A stretch of DNA of 64,000 nt from positions 9,255,916-9,319,915 of the forward strand of contig JAQFVV010006220.1 in NCBI GenBank assembly GCA_028023455.1. The letters run 5' to 3'. The notes beneath the pieces are model-generated. The model saw only the letters and a program-made list of their open reading frames with translations. It did no database searches and was not told the DNA's origin. This DNA comes from Epiperipatus broadwayi. Its lineage: Eukaryota; Onychophora; Udeonychophora; Euonychophora; Peripatidae. Shown here one piece after another: positions 24,481 through 36,150 of this stretch (the first letter of the stretch is position 1; each line of letters starts with the position of its first letter). The position numbers and the translations under genes were made by a program.

Positions 24481-26190
24481 TAACAAACAACTTTCTTATT
24501 ACTTAAATTGTAACAAATAAAATGAATAGTGAGCATTATTTAAAACATTCTCCCTATATAAGAAACCAATTTATCTATTTAAAAAAATAAGTGTGTCATC
24601 ACTTTCATAGACATTTTAAACAAATATACAAAATTTCAATAAATTATATTGAATTTAAATATATAAAATATCACTTTTAAAATGATTAAAAAAATATTAA
24701 ATTGAAAGGCAAAAAAATCTTTTATATCATTCTCTAGTGATTTAACAAACAAACTGATTTTTCAACTTCAATAAAAGCATTTAAAAACAAAGAATTAAAT
24801 AAACAAAATTAGAAACTAAAAGAAATTCTAATCTAAAGATTTCAATTACTAAAAAGGATTTCTTGTATATATAAAAGAAAAAATTGACAAAATTTAAAAA
24901 AAAAAAAATCATATACACATATATGAGACAATAGTCAGATATAATGATATCCTGTACTGTTAAATAATGAAAAATCATAGCAATGTTAAACAAAATCTTA
25001 TCAGATTCTTCTTATCAATATTTTTTCATCCATTACAACTAAAATTATAAAAAAACTATTGTAACTATCTCAGATCTAGAAACTAAGCAACAGTCATATA
25101 ACTATCTCCAAGCATGAAATGAATCATATTGTGCTATTCAAATAGAAAGAACAGATAAATGAACAAATAAAACAAGTTAATTAATGCAGGGAATTCAAAT
25201 GATTTGTTTAAACCACTATTACTGATCAGAATAAATAATATATAACATGGATGTACAACAAGGCACAAGTAGCCATCAATAATAAAACAAAAATATATTA
25301 CATGACTTCCATCCTTATATAAATTTAAACAATGATGCTTCTTATCCATAAACATTTGTAACCAAGCTAACTACTAAACAGACTTCAAGGATCTTTAAGT
25401 AAGAAAATTTTCAAAGTAACTTTATGACCTCTTATTTTGTATGTTTGAATAGTAAGTATTCAAAAAAAAGATAGTTTATGATAGGTTATTTAAAAATATC
25501 ATTAACAATTAAAATAATATTTGAAAAATCATATATTACATGCAATTGTTTTAAAAGTTTCCTTATGTTTAATATTTTGTTAGAATTTCTTTAAATTTAG
25601 ATACAAAATTTTTTTAAATTTTAATATATTACTAATAAATAAAATACCTCAGAAAAACAGAATGATTGACAAAATGCCATTTAAAGTAAAATTATTTAAT
25701 TTTGATTAAAGTGAAATATTCAAACTAATTAATACTAATACTATCTTTAGAAAATAATGGATATGATAAAAATTTAATTAGTTTATATATTTGAACATTC
25801 TTCACGATTAATTAATGTTAACTATAGAGTTAAGATAAAATTTTAGAGTTTAGATCTGTATTGTTATTGAACTGCAATTGAAATACCAATTATTTCCTAA
25901 ATCTTTTAAAAATTTATTATGACATAATTAAACTTAATTAGTAATTAATACTTGAATCACTGACCTTTTTAAATAAATATTTTTTGCTAGAAAATAATAT
26001 TAATTACTTATGAAATAGGAAAAAAAAAAATAGTTTTAACTATTAAAAGTATATATAATGTTTTTCTTTTTGAATAAATTTTTCCAATAATAAAATTGTG
26101 AAGCAAAATAGGATTGGTCATATAATTATAAATTTACATATACATGTTTGTGATTACATATGTGTCTATATGTTGGTTATCACTTTGTGT
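24481..26190. other. AT-rich stretch, nothing recognised
   Basis: The minus frames at 24781-24993 and 25134-25355 are tyrosine/phenylalanine/isoleucine-rich readings of AT-rich sequence with no family resemblance. No repeat structure was seen. Confidence 0.4.
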
Positions 26191-26249
26191 AGTTTAGTAC
26201 AGTGATAAAATATGGACTCAAGATAAAGATGCCAGAATTGATTCTCAAA
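26191..26249 (+). repeat. Decayed tRNA-derived SINE head (copy 2 of 3)
   Basis: 'TTTAGTACAGTGATAAAAT' (A-box-like), then 'GGACTCAAGATAAAGATGCC', then 'GAATTGATTCTCA' (B-box-like). This is the best preserved of three related copies (others at 9838 and 33283). The order and spacing fit a pol III tRNA-like promoter. Confidence 0.45.
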
Positions 26250-29120
26250 TGAATAACATAAAAAGAAATAAATAGTTATGCTCAATTGCCTAACAAGTTG
26301 CTCAGATGTAATACTTTCTTGAGCAATTAATCATACAATTAGAATATATTGTTAGCATTGTCTTCAATATATAAGCTTATATAAGTATATATATATATAG
26401 TATTGCTTATTGTTAAACATATAAATACATATTATAGTTATGAGTAAGGAAAACTATGTGACTGGATGAATATAAAGATTGAATTGACTAAGGAAACTGA
26501 GAGAAAATGGAGAAGTTAAATGTAATATGGGAAAGGTTTATCATGAGTTAAAGAGGGTAAATCATTTGAATGGAGAGTTGAAAATAAATAAAGAAAACAA
26601 AAATTTAATAATGATGGGAATGTTTTTGGTGAAAAAAATCTGGGAATATATGTTATAAAAAGAAAAAAATTGCAAATATAAATTGATCTAGGTCTATTCT
26701 AAAAGAACCTTATAAACTGAGATATACTAAAACTTAGAATTACAATTCATGTTACCTTAAACACAAAAGAATTGTAGTATTAATACTTCAGAAATAAATC
26801 ATTTATTTACAAATAAATAATACTATTTATAAATTAATATGTGATTTGTATTTTTATACTGTAAGATGAAGAAAAATTCCTTGTTTTTCATTTCTTTAAT
26901 AAATCTTAATTTTTTTAATGGCAGTATATGGTAATTTTATTATCATTTTTTCTATATACCTTATCTATATTTAAGAATATTTGCTATTAATAGATGCAGA
27001 ACTAACATTTAAAAGAAATTTAAAACTAGATAGTGTTCAATATAAAATCATTTATTACAAATTATTTTGTAATTGGAAATCAAAGACAATTAAAAATAAA
27101 AGTCTATATTTAAAATCCTAGTACTGTATTTATATGATAACAATTATGTCCCTCACTGTTCAATTGAGAACATGATTGGGATTTTTTTTTCATCCTTCAC
27201 TTAAGAGATAAGAATATCACATAATGTTATAGAAGCATAAACAACAAGGGAAGAAATAAGACTTGATAATGTAAAATGTAATCAGGATCAATATCTTGAG
27301 AAACTTTCTGGATAACAATGTTTTAATTCAGATTGGAGAAAAATATAAAAATTGTTAAAAGCCTTAAAAAAAGGCAACGACAGTTATAAATTTAACGATA
27401 TTGCAATCATCTTCTTTAGAGACACTCTCAGAAAAAAAAGGATAACTTGATTACAGTGATGATAAGTTAACTTATTAACATAAAAATAGAACAGAAATCT
27501 TCTATGAGTCCCCTAAACTCTTCCCAGTCAAGACATAAAGCTAACTTCACATTGAGAGACTAGATTAATAAAAGTAAATAGACAACCATCAAAAAATTAT
27601 TATCAAACCTGTGTTTCTCAAGAAGTTATTACTGACATAGAAAAAAAGAAAGAGATTTTATTTCAAGGCAAAATTTATTCATCCAGTTTAAGTCCTTAGC
27701 TATTAGTAAATTTAAAAATATTTATTTATACTTAAGAATTTTTTTTCTAGACTTGTTAACTTTAATATTCCATATATATTCTCAATTTGGTCAACTTATA
27801 CTTTGCTACAATCAGGGTTGATATGTAGGTAAGAAGCACCTTTGTGCAAATTAAATTCCAGCACCCTTTTTGTAAATTAAAACAAAATAAATTCTATAAA
27901 ATTCTATTTAATAAAAGATACAGTAACAATAGAAAAATTAAAATTTAGGGTATTTACACTTTTATTTTTTTATTTATATATTAACCCTCCAGGCTTATCT
28001 TGCAGTTTTTCTTTCTTCCTTACATAATGGCTTGTCTCTATTATCTTTTCTGAAGTACAATAATTATAACAAGGATGATATAATTCTTAATTTTATTAGA
28101 TCAACTTTAACTGGTATATCAATTAGTTTGTTAAAAATAGTTACTTGTTTGTTTGATAACTGATTAATTAGTTTCAGAATCTCTCATGCATAATTTATTC
28201 ATATTTGCTATTAACAAAGCTATATTCCTTCAATAATAAAATATTTACATTATTATTTAATATATGTATTTATTTTTTATTATATACTTATTACACAGTC
28301 CAAAATTTAAAATTTTCATATCTATATTGTTTATACGTTAAACGTTTAGACGCCATTAACATGTATATGCACTTAATTTTAATGATTTTTTTATTATTAT
28401 TGATCAATTATGAATTTTTAGTTAGAAAACATACCTCACAGCAGTCCAAATCCAAGAAAAAATAGAATAATAAAACATGTAAAAAAATATTGATACTAAA
28501 GAAATATACTATCAGTATTTAAAAAAGGGATTTGCGATAGCACAGGAATTGATCACAGATTTCCATATTTAAGAGTCCAATATGTTAATAATTTTTATTA
28601 GTCATTTATTAGACTAGAAATTATCCAATAATGAATAATATTTCTGTAGTGTAGTTTTCACTGGGATTGGGATCTGTTTTTAGCACCATGTAGAGAGATG
28701 TAATTATAAACATATGACCAAAGACATGTCAAAAAGATCTATGATTCCCAAGATGCACATTTGTCAGTTGACCCAGACGACAATCTCTTTAAGGTTGCAC
28801 TATAATAAACACACTATAATGGTACTTATAAAATATTCTTGATAAATCAAATTGCCTACTAGAAAAGCTTTTGTTCAATGTACTGCAGAATTACTATAAT
28901 TATTATGAGACTATATTTTTTAAATAAATTATTAATAGTAATATTTCATTTTTGTATAAATTATGATATTTAAATAAAAGATATTTAGAAATCTAAACAT
29001 TTCATTTATATATAAATTTTATTATCATGGTAACATGCTGATCTTTTATTTTAGCACAATGATAGAGTATATAATATGTATAATAATAACTTGTAGATTT
29101 ATGACTTTACGCTTGTCCAA
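26250..29120. other. AT-rich stretch, nothing recognised
   Basis: No supported coding sequence. The plus frame 28205-28465 is a low-complexity AT-derived reading. A less AT-rich patch at 28,660-28,800 has no recognisable translation. A pol III-like 'TTTTAGCACAATGATAGAGT' occurs at about 29,051, possibly another very decayed SINE. Confidence 0.4.
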
Positions 29121-29302
29121 ATTATGATAATATTAAATAATGCTATCACACTTATAACGTAAAGCTGTATAATTAATATCAATTAGTCAATTAAAATGGC
29201 TGAGCGCTTTCGAGAAACTGTACTTCTCATAATCATAGCCAGTTCTGACTCATTCATTGAAATCATTCTATCAGTATAATATGCAAACTTTATGCAAATG
29301 AG

Positions 29303-29431
29303 TCAATTAGACCATCTTTTTGATATAGCAAAACATGCTTCTTTACAATTAATGGTGAAGGAGTCCTCTGTTATAAAGTAAGCCTCCTTTATCTTACGCT
29401 TAACATCATGCCTCTCAGTACAAACCAATTT
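29303..29431 (-). pseudogene. Penelope endonuclease C-terminal fragment, left arm
   Basis: The minus strand reads 'ERHDVKRKIKEAYFITEDSF', 'TINCKEACFAISKRWSN' and a stop (TGA at 29303-29305). This aligns with the end of the GIY-YIG domain found at 19684-19993 ('NNIKRKIREVYFINGNNNS', 'CFDISKH'). The catalytic GIY and YIG strands are missing, so it cannot be a working nuclease. Confidence 0.8.
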
Positions 29432-29480
29432 TGCACAACATCAAAAAGTATTAGCACATGAGTTTGAACCCACATCTGCA

Positions 29481-29609
29481 AAATTGGTTTGCACTGAGAG
29501 GCATGATGTTAAGCGTAAGGTAAAGGAGGCTTACTTCATAGCAGAGGACTCCTTCACCATTAATCGTAAAGAAGCATGTTTTGCTATATCAAAAAGATGG
29601 TCTAACTGA
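29481..29609 (+). pseudogene. Penelope endonuclease C-terminal fragment, right arm
   Basis: The plus strand reads 'ERHDVKRKVKEAYFIAEDSF', 'TINRKEACFAISKRWSN' and a stop at 29607-29609. It is the mirror of the left-arm fragment. The reading frame is open to the centre of the palindrome, where the homology ends. Confidence 0.8.
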
Positions 29610-29791
29610 CTCATTTGCAAAAAGTTTGCATATTATACTGATAGAATGATTTCAACGAACGAGTCAGGACTGGCTATGATTATGAGAAGTACAGTTTCTC
29701 GAAAGCGCTCAGCCATTTTAATTGATTAATTGATATTAATTATACAGCTTTACGTTATAAGTGTGATAGCACTATTTAATATTATCATAAT

Positions 29792-31630
29792 ATGTATAGC
29801 AGTATATTTCAAGCATTTGTCACAAGACTAAGTAAAAAGGTAACATTCTTATATTTAAATAAAAAATATTCACAATCAGAAAGTATTTCTAGCAATGGAG
29901 CGATTATGAAATCTAAACATTTTCATTTATAAATTTATTAATTATCACAATGATATGGCACACCAACAATGCAAGCACCTTTGTACCCTGCACAACTTGC
30001 ACATTGTGGCCCTGATTGCAATATAGCTATTCTCCCAGTGATTTCAATCTATAAAGAGTAAAATATGATGGCAAGATCATAAAATCAATTGATATATTCT
30101 TCAGTTTTTCAGATGTCATGCTACTGAATCTACTATTATATAAGCAGAGATGTTCATTAAATTTGGCAAATGAAGCCAATGAATAGTAATAAGTTTTTTA
30201 AAAAAAAGATTTGTGGTTAACATGAGTATTATTTTCCTAGAAGCAGCAGAATCCATTTACATTATAATGATTATCTCAAAGATACTCTACGAGAAGCATA
30301 GTATCAATTGCCTTTATTGAAAAAATTGACTGAGAATAGAATAAGATACAATTAGACAAGTATTAAAACTTTTCAAAAAGTAAAGTTCCCTATATAAGTT
30401 AAAGGGCCAACAGGTAATATATGTGAACGTATTTTAATTTGTAAAGTCTTTTTCTATTTTCTGATAATTCAGAATGATTATGCTCATTTGCAACGACATC
30501 TAATGATGATGAAAATTCAGTAAAAAAAATAACAGAAGTATAATCCTATAGTACCTGGCGAAGTTTAGAATAATACTGCAAGCAAGTAGTTTTCATTTTT
30601 TTATTTGCAAATTATTTTGATAATTTTAATTTCAAAAATTATACTTATTTTACCATATACGAATACAAGTATACACATACACACAGAGTATATTAAACAC
30701 ATAGTAAAATGCGAACCCATAAAGTACAATAAATAAAATTATGTATCGAAAAAGATCTTTCAGTATAAATATATATATTTTTTTGTAATGGCTGTTATAT
30801 ATTGATATTTAAATTAATTTATTGTAAATAAAATATATACAAGTAAAATTTTTATTTTATATTTAACTTTGTATTTTTTTTTTTACTTCTTGCCAAATCG
30901 CTGTCTATCTTTTTTCAAGCCTCCAATAAAAAGCCATGCTCTTCTGCATTCTAGCTACTTAATAAAATGACCTTAATGTTCATTTTAATAGGGGGCGTGA
31001 AGAGAGGCTAGCAGATCCATGCTGTTGCATTCGCAGCTCCTGTTTACTACTATATAAACAATCCCACGATCTGTTGCTAGAGCATGCAAGCCAGGGTGGG
31101 GCAAAATAACAACAGGAGAAGTTCAAACCATCACTAGCCCAGAAGAAACACATTAAATTCACAACAGCATTTAACTCTAATAAGAGTTTTATTTTCACAG
31201 TGAAAAAAAAAAGCGTTACATCTTTTATTTTAAATCAATTTAATTTTTAGATTAATATATTTATTGAAAAAAATAAAAAATATAACAACAGACAGTCATT
31301 TTTGTAATTCCATACATACATATTATTATTAAAAGTTTTTAATTGAAAATAAATCAATATAAAAGAAACTAAAAATTACAAATTAATAGTTTATAATAAA
31401 ACTATTTATATAAATCATTAAATTATTTGGAAGATAAACCAGAAGTGAATGAAATCAATGAGAAAATCTTTTACTAAGATGCAGCATCCAACTGCAAATT
31501 TTCTACTAAAAGAAAGCAAAGATGTGGGATGGAAAAAATACTACATAAAAATAATTTAAAATAATCATATAGAAGAATTTTAATACATAGTATTCTGCAA
31601 AATAGTATGAAAAACAATGGTAACTTTAAA
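29792..31630. other. AT-rich stretch with a GC-richer island at 30,880-31,200
   Basis: Bases 30,880-31,200 are clearly richer in G+C. They carry a 72-residue minus frame (31198-30980) with no recognised domain. Read on the minus strand, the island ends in a poly-A-like run at about 30,888, so it could be the 3' end of an unidentified SINE or a retrotransposed transcript. A smaller GC-richer patch lies at 29,950-30,040. The rest is AT-rich and unassigned. Confidence 0.35.
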
Positions 31631-31650
31631 ATAATAATAATAACAACAAC

Positions 31651-31742
<92 letters not shown>
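31631..31742. repeat. (AAT)n microsatellite
   Basis: About 110 bp of trinucleotide AAT repeat, interrupted near its start by 'AACAACAACAAT'. A plain simple-sequence repeat, probably length-variable. Confidence 0.95.
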
Positions 31743-31743
<1 letters not shown>

Positions 31744-32454
31744 TCACAGATGCATAATGTCAGTATAGAAAAATTGCACAATTTGTAAAGTATCACGAAT
31801 GCAAAAAAAAAAATTTGTAAATGACTATATAATAATAATAAAAATAAGAAAACAAATTAGCCCATATAATAATTATATCATTAAAAATGCTATGTTTCTC
31901 ATTGCAAAATGAAATATAGTATTAAATATAAGAAGAAAGCTTCAGACCATTATGAAAACTTTGTATACATATATTTAAAAAATAGTAGGTTACTAAATAG
32001 TGAAATTATCTACAAAATTATACACAAATGTCTAAATGATAAGCAAGAACTATAGTGATATTAATGTCATAGTGATAGATAGTAGGAATTAGAATTTATC
32101 ACTATATATATAAAATATTACAAATCAATCATGGAAAACTTTATACTACTGTTTTAAAAGGGATTTTAACATTGTAGCCCAAATCCAAATAATAGGAGAA
32201 GTTAAAGAACAAATAAACATTAATTGTTATTTCATACTGAATTTCTAGATTATGAAATATCATTTCTCTCTATAGGTATTATATAGAACTAGGAAATGAA
32301 AAATTGAACAATACCAAAATGCACCAACAGATAAGATTATATGATGATGCTTAACATTGCTAAAGGTATATATAACAAAGAAATTTCATCTCACCCAAAG
32401 CTTTAATCAGCAGTTTTGATTGAAATATCTAAAAAATGAAAATGGAAAGGATGC
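31743..32454. other. AT-rich stretch upstream of LINE fragment
   Basis: Contains short (TA)n runs and no recognisable frame. It may include unrecognisable 5' parts of the LINE at 32455. Confidence 0.3.
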
Positions 32455-33145
32455 ACTTTTCAGTTGATGTGGGGTTTTTTTTTGCAAATGATATTCTAAA
32501 GTTATAGAAAATATTACATAAGTAATCAGATAAAATCAATAAGCATGATTAAAAACTAAAGTAACATTGATTAGATTTCAGACAAAAAAAAAATATCAAA
32601 AGATTGAGAGTAATATAGAAAAAGATTAAAATTATAAATGCTACAGATTAATTATTAATATAGATGCAAACAAAATGACTGAATTTAATCATGGAAAATG
32701 TTCAGCAGAAATAATATTAAGAGAATATATGTGTCTAAAATGGAAGATTTTTAATATATATATATAATTAGTTAGGAATCAGAAACTTGAATGCTTAACA
32801 GACAAATTATACAGATGATAAGAGAGTGAAGTAAGAAGACTATATACTAGAAATTAATACAAATAGTCAAAAGCAAAATAAATGAATGGAAGAATAAACA
32901 AGTATTACTATCACTACTGATATATTTAAAAAGGTTAAATTAGAGTTGATTTGGACATGTTTTTTTTTTTAAAAAGATGATAAAATGAGACCTAAAATTC
33001 TAAATTAAATCCAAAAATATACTAAAAAACTAGAAAAAGATTTACCTTGGAAATAAACACATGAAATAAAATAATAATATGAAAAAATGAAAAAACTATG
33101 AATCAGAAATAACTCCAAAAAGATATTGAAGTTGCAGTAATATTA
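32455..33145 (+). pseudogene. Decayed LINE reverse transcriptase fragment
   Basis: On the plus strand 'FFANDIL' near 32,480 sits where LINE RTs have the catalytic 'FADD' box, with the first Asp replaced by Asn. About 170 bp later 'INIDANKM' matches the 'GL.IN..KTK.M' motif that normally follows. Near 32,960-33,050 'KDDKMRPKIL', a stop and a 'KK..K..PW' stretch resemble the 'RMDD.R.PK.IL...RP..RW' tail. Stops and frameshifts are frequent. The spacing is shorter than usual, so internal deletion is likely. The clade is uncertain. Confidence 0.4.
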
Positions 33146-33282
33146 ATGATTGTAAATAATCATTATATAAATCACAGTTAATGGTTCACTGAAATACTAT
33201 CAATTTATAATAGACTGATTAATGATTAATTAATAAAATGGAGAAATTTTAAGATCATTTTAAAGACTTCACTGCCTTATGT

Positions 33283-33343
33283 GCTTTAATACAATGATAG
33301 AATAATGGATGTAAAAATTAAAGATTTCTGCATGATTCTTAGC
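33283..33343 (+). repeat. Decayed tRNA-derived SINE head (copy 3 of 3)
   Basis: 'GTGCTTTAATACAATGATAG' followed by 'AATAATGGATGTAAAAATTA' and 'AAGATTTCTGCATGATTCTT'. Same layout as the copies at 26191 and 9838, and more diverged. Confidence 0.35.
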
Positions 33344-33799
33344 TAAGCAAACTAAAAAAAAACTCCATTTGATCAATTGAATAGAATTGTTATAACCATT
33401 TTGCTATTTGGGTACTCAAATATCACATGACTTCTTTTCATAACTAATCACATTACTTATAAAAATATGTTAAATTCAGTGTCCAAAATAGGTTTAGACA
33501 TTAACCAACATATAATATATTGACATATTTGCAAAATTATAATAAAGAATCTTTTGATAGTCCTCCTATTTTTAAATGGATAAATTTATATTATCTATCA
33601 GAATAGAATAAACTGACTACAATGTTGCTATCTAAACTTGAAAAACCATTCAACATAGTTGCAGAAATAAATTTGTTTAATGACTTCTTTCACTATATAT
33701 ATATAATAGTTTGATTACCATTAATAAATTTTAATAAGAAACGATTATTTATTTTTTAATTTAATCAATTATAAAATTTATACTAAGTAATAACCTGTA

Positions 33800-34085
33800 T
33801 ATTTATACTTTACGTTTGTCCAATATAATAATAAATCGTGCTTTCACACTTCCAACGTAAAGCTATAACAACAAATTGAAAACTAAATTAAATGGCTAAG
33901 CGCTTTCAAGAAGATGTACTTCTCATATTCATAGCCAGTTATGATCCTTTCTTTGAAATCATTATATAAATAAATCTGATATGCAAATTATATGCAAATG
34001 AGTCACTAAAACCATCTTTTAGATATCGCAAAACATGCATCTTTACGATTAATGGCGAAAGAGTCCTAGAAGAAACCTCCACTGA
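33800..34085 (-). pseudogene. Penelope-like element 3' end, single copy
   Basis: The minus strand encodes 'DSFAINRKDACFAISKRWF' and a stop (34006-34008). This is the same endonuclease tail as in the 29-kb palindrome. It is followed by the 43-nt module at 33894-33936 and a tail containing 'GCTTTACGTTGGAAGTGTG', also shared with the palindrome arms. Upstream of 34067 the frame is interrupted by a stop and homology ends. Unlike the copies at 19.6 and 29.1 kb it has no inverted partner. Confidence 0.75.
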
Positions 34086-35474
34086 GATCTCTAAAAACTA
34101 AGACCTTAGATCATATATATATATTTCAATTCTTGTATATTGTATTTAAATAATTTATTTTTAAAAAAATTACATTTATACATCTCTGTCACATATTTTC
34201 TCTTTTCTTGTGTGTATAAAAAAAAAAAAGAATTTCAGAATTTTATAAAAATTTAGTCTCAACTATCTTTTTTTTCCAGCTTCTACCATGTATTATGGTG
34301 ACAGTATCTAAAAATCATCATATTTGGCTGCCCATTGCAAGCAAACAAGTAGAATTAATCAACAGCTGTGTAATGATGTGCTTTCTATTTACCTAATAAT
34401 GAAATTAATTCTTTTAGATGTTATATAAGAACTAAATTGTGAAAAATAAACAATGAAATATAAAGACTCAAAAGTATAAAATCTATAATAATCCAATAAT
34501 CATTACTTAACATTTATAAAAAATCTTAATTTTATTGCTAACTAAACAAAAAGCAGGTGCTTTGAATTAATTTTATTGTCTATTGAAGTGCAATTTATGT
34601 TTTATATGTATAATATATAATAACAATATAAAATATATATATATAATAAATCTTCAACCTTAATTTGCAAAGTATAATTTATAGTTTCATCAATATATAT
34701 ATATATATAAAAATAAAAATAATATAGAATGCTTTTAACCTATAATTATCATATATGATAATTTCTGTAGGATTAATATAATCTAGAACTAGAACATCAC
34801 ATGATTACCCTTTAGCTAAAATCATATTAGGTTTGAGAGCTTGCTATAGTATAATCAATTAAGTATTTACTGATAAAGTTGTAAATTATATTTTGCAATG
34901 AATATTAAAATATTATTACATGTCAGTATCATTATCACTAGTAACCATTTGCAATAAAACAAACAAACAAAAAAATAAGAAAATGACAATATTAAAGATG
35001 AATTTTGTGAAAACTATACAAATCAATTTATGAATAGCACATATCCTAATATCTTTTAAGCTATTCTTTAGTTTATTTATATAAGATATGGGGATAATGA
35101 CTTTTAACTTTAGAAAAACATAGTACATCTTTCTGAAAAATTGCAACCTCTTTTCCTAATAATTTATATTTATCTTCAGTCATATCCTCTTAGTAAAAGT
35201 AGTTGATATTCAATTTCTTTAGAGACTTTGAAAAAATATTTATAATATATAAGATCTAACCTTTCTCATGAAAACCATACTCATTATATATATATATGTT
35301 TAGAAAGTATATTACTCAGAATTTCATTTCATATAGTCCATTTAAAAAAAAAATTTCCATATAATTATTCATTCAGTATCAATTTTAGAATAATATAATT
35401 TACAAGTTCAGTTTTCATTAGTAATTCTTAATTAGAAAGTAATCAGCCTTCAATATGCACTGTTAATCTTATTA
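34086..35474. other. AT-rich stretch, nothing recognised
   Basis: Several (TA)n runs (for example 34,636-34,646, 34,695-34,710, 35,285-35,298). The minus frame 34916-35146 has no recognisable family. Nothing else seen. Confidence 0.4.
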
Positions 35475-35478
35475 TTAA

Positions 35479-35957
35479 TTCACTGATGTTATAGTGAGTA
35501 TACAGGACACTCTCAAACTCAAATGCAAGATAGAGACTTTAAAAAGATAAGAATGGCCATCTTATCATTGTATCTAAATGCAATGTATAGGCTGAGCTAA
35601 AGCATTTCAGAATGAGAGCATGAAGATTTCATCTTTGTTACTTTACTTCCATTACATTATTAATTAATAGTTAAACCCAGTGAAACTTTCAAATTTATGG
35701 CTGGAAAATATTAGATGATGTTAGAATCAATTTAATAACATCATTGAATATTTATCAATCATAAATTTGAAAATTTACTGGTTTTAACTATAAATTAATA
35801 AGGTTATAGATATAAAGTTACAATGATTAAATCTTCATGCATTCCAAAATGCTTTAGATTGGCCTACATAAAAATAAGATAGTGATTTTTATCTTTTACA
35901 AGTATCTTGCGTTTTGGATTTGAAAGTAACCTGCATATTCACTATAACATCAGTGAG
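35479..35957. mobile_element. Foldback MITE, possible TTAA target site
   Basis: Ends are inverted repeats. The left end starts with 'TTCACTGATGTTATAGTGAG' and the right end is its near complement. Imperfect complementarity continues for about 170 bp per arm, including 'TAAAGCATTT' and 'GCATGAAGATTT' segments. Both ends abut TTAA (35475-35478 and 35958-35961), which would fit piggyBac-type insertion. However, TTAA is also common by chance in AT-rich DNA. No coding capacity. Confidence 0.7.
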
Positions 35958-36150
35958 TTAATAACATGATTAAACAGTGCATGTCAAAGGGTGATTACCT
36001 TCTGATTAAGAATCATTTAATATAATAACATCCAATAAACAGAATATAATCCTGCCAATAATTAGAGCATTCTTTATTCATTTTTTCCCCACTGCTTTTA
36101 CATTACATTAACAGAGTCTAGAAATTAAATATGGCAAATAAATTATATAT

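Larger units (their letters stand above)
29121..29791. repeat. Large palindrome of two Penelope 3' ends
   Basis: Left arm 29121-29435 and right arm 29477-29791 are each 315 bp. They are inverted repeats with only about a dozen mismatches, separated by a 41-bp loop. Each arm is the 3' end of a Penelope-like element. It holds the last 43 codons of the GIY-YIG endonuclease frame, a stop, a conserved 43-nt stem-loop module and a short 3' tail. The elements are head to head and point outward. A transcript across it would fold into a very long hairpin RNA. Confidence 0.9.

Noticed and set aside
28205-28465. 86-residue plus frame as a small membrane protein
   Set aside because: Phe/Leu/Tyr/Ile-rich composition is expected from translating AT-rich DNA. 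No start context, conservation or neighbours support it.
31631-31742. Possible CRISPR or structured repeat array
   Set aside because: Plain (AAT)n microsatellite with no spacers. The window is eukaryotic.
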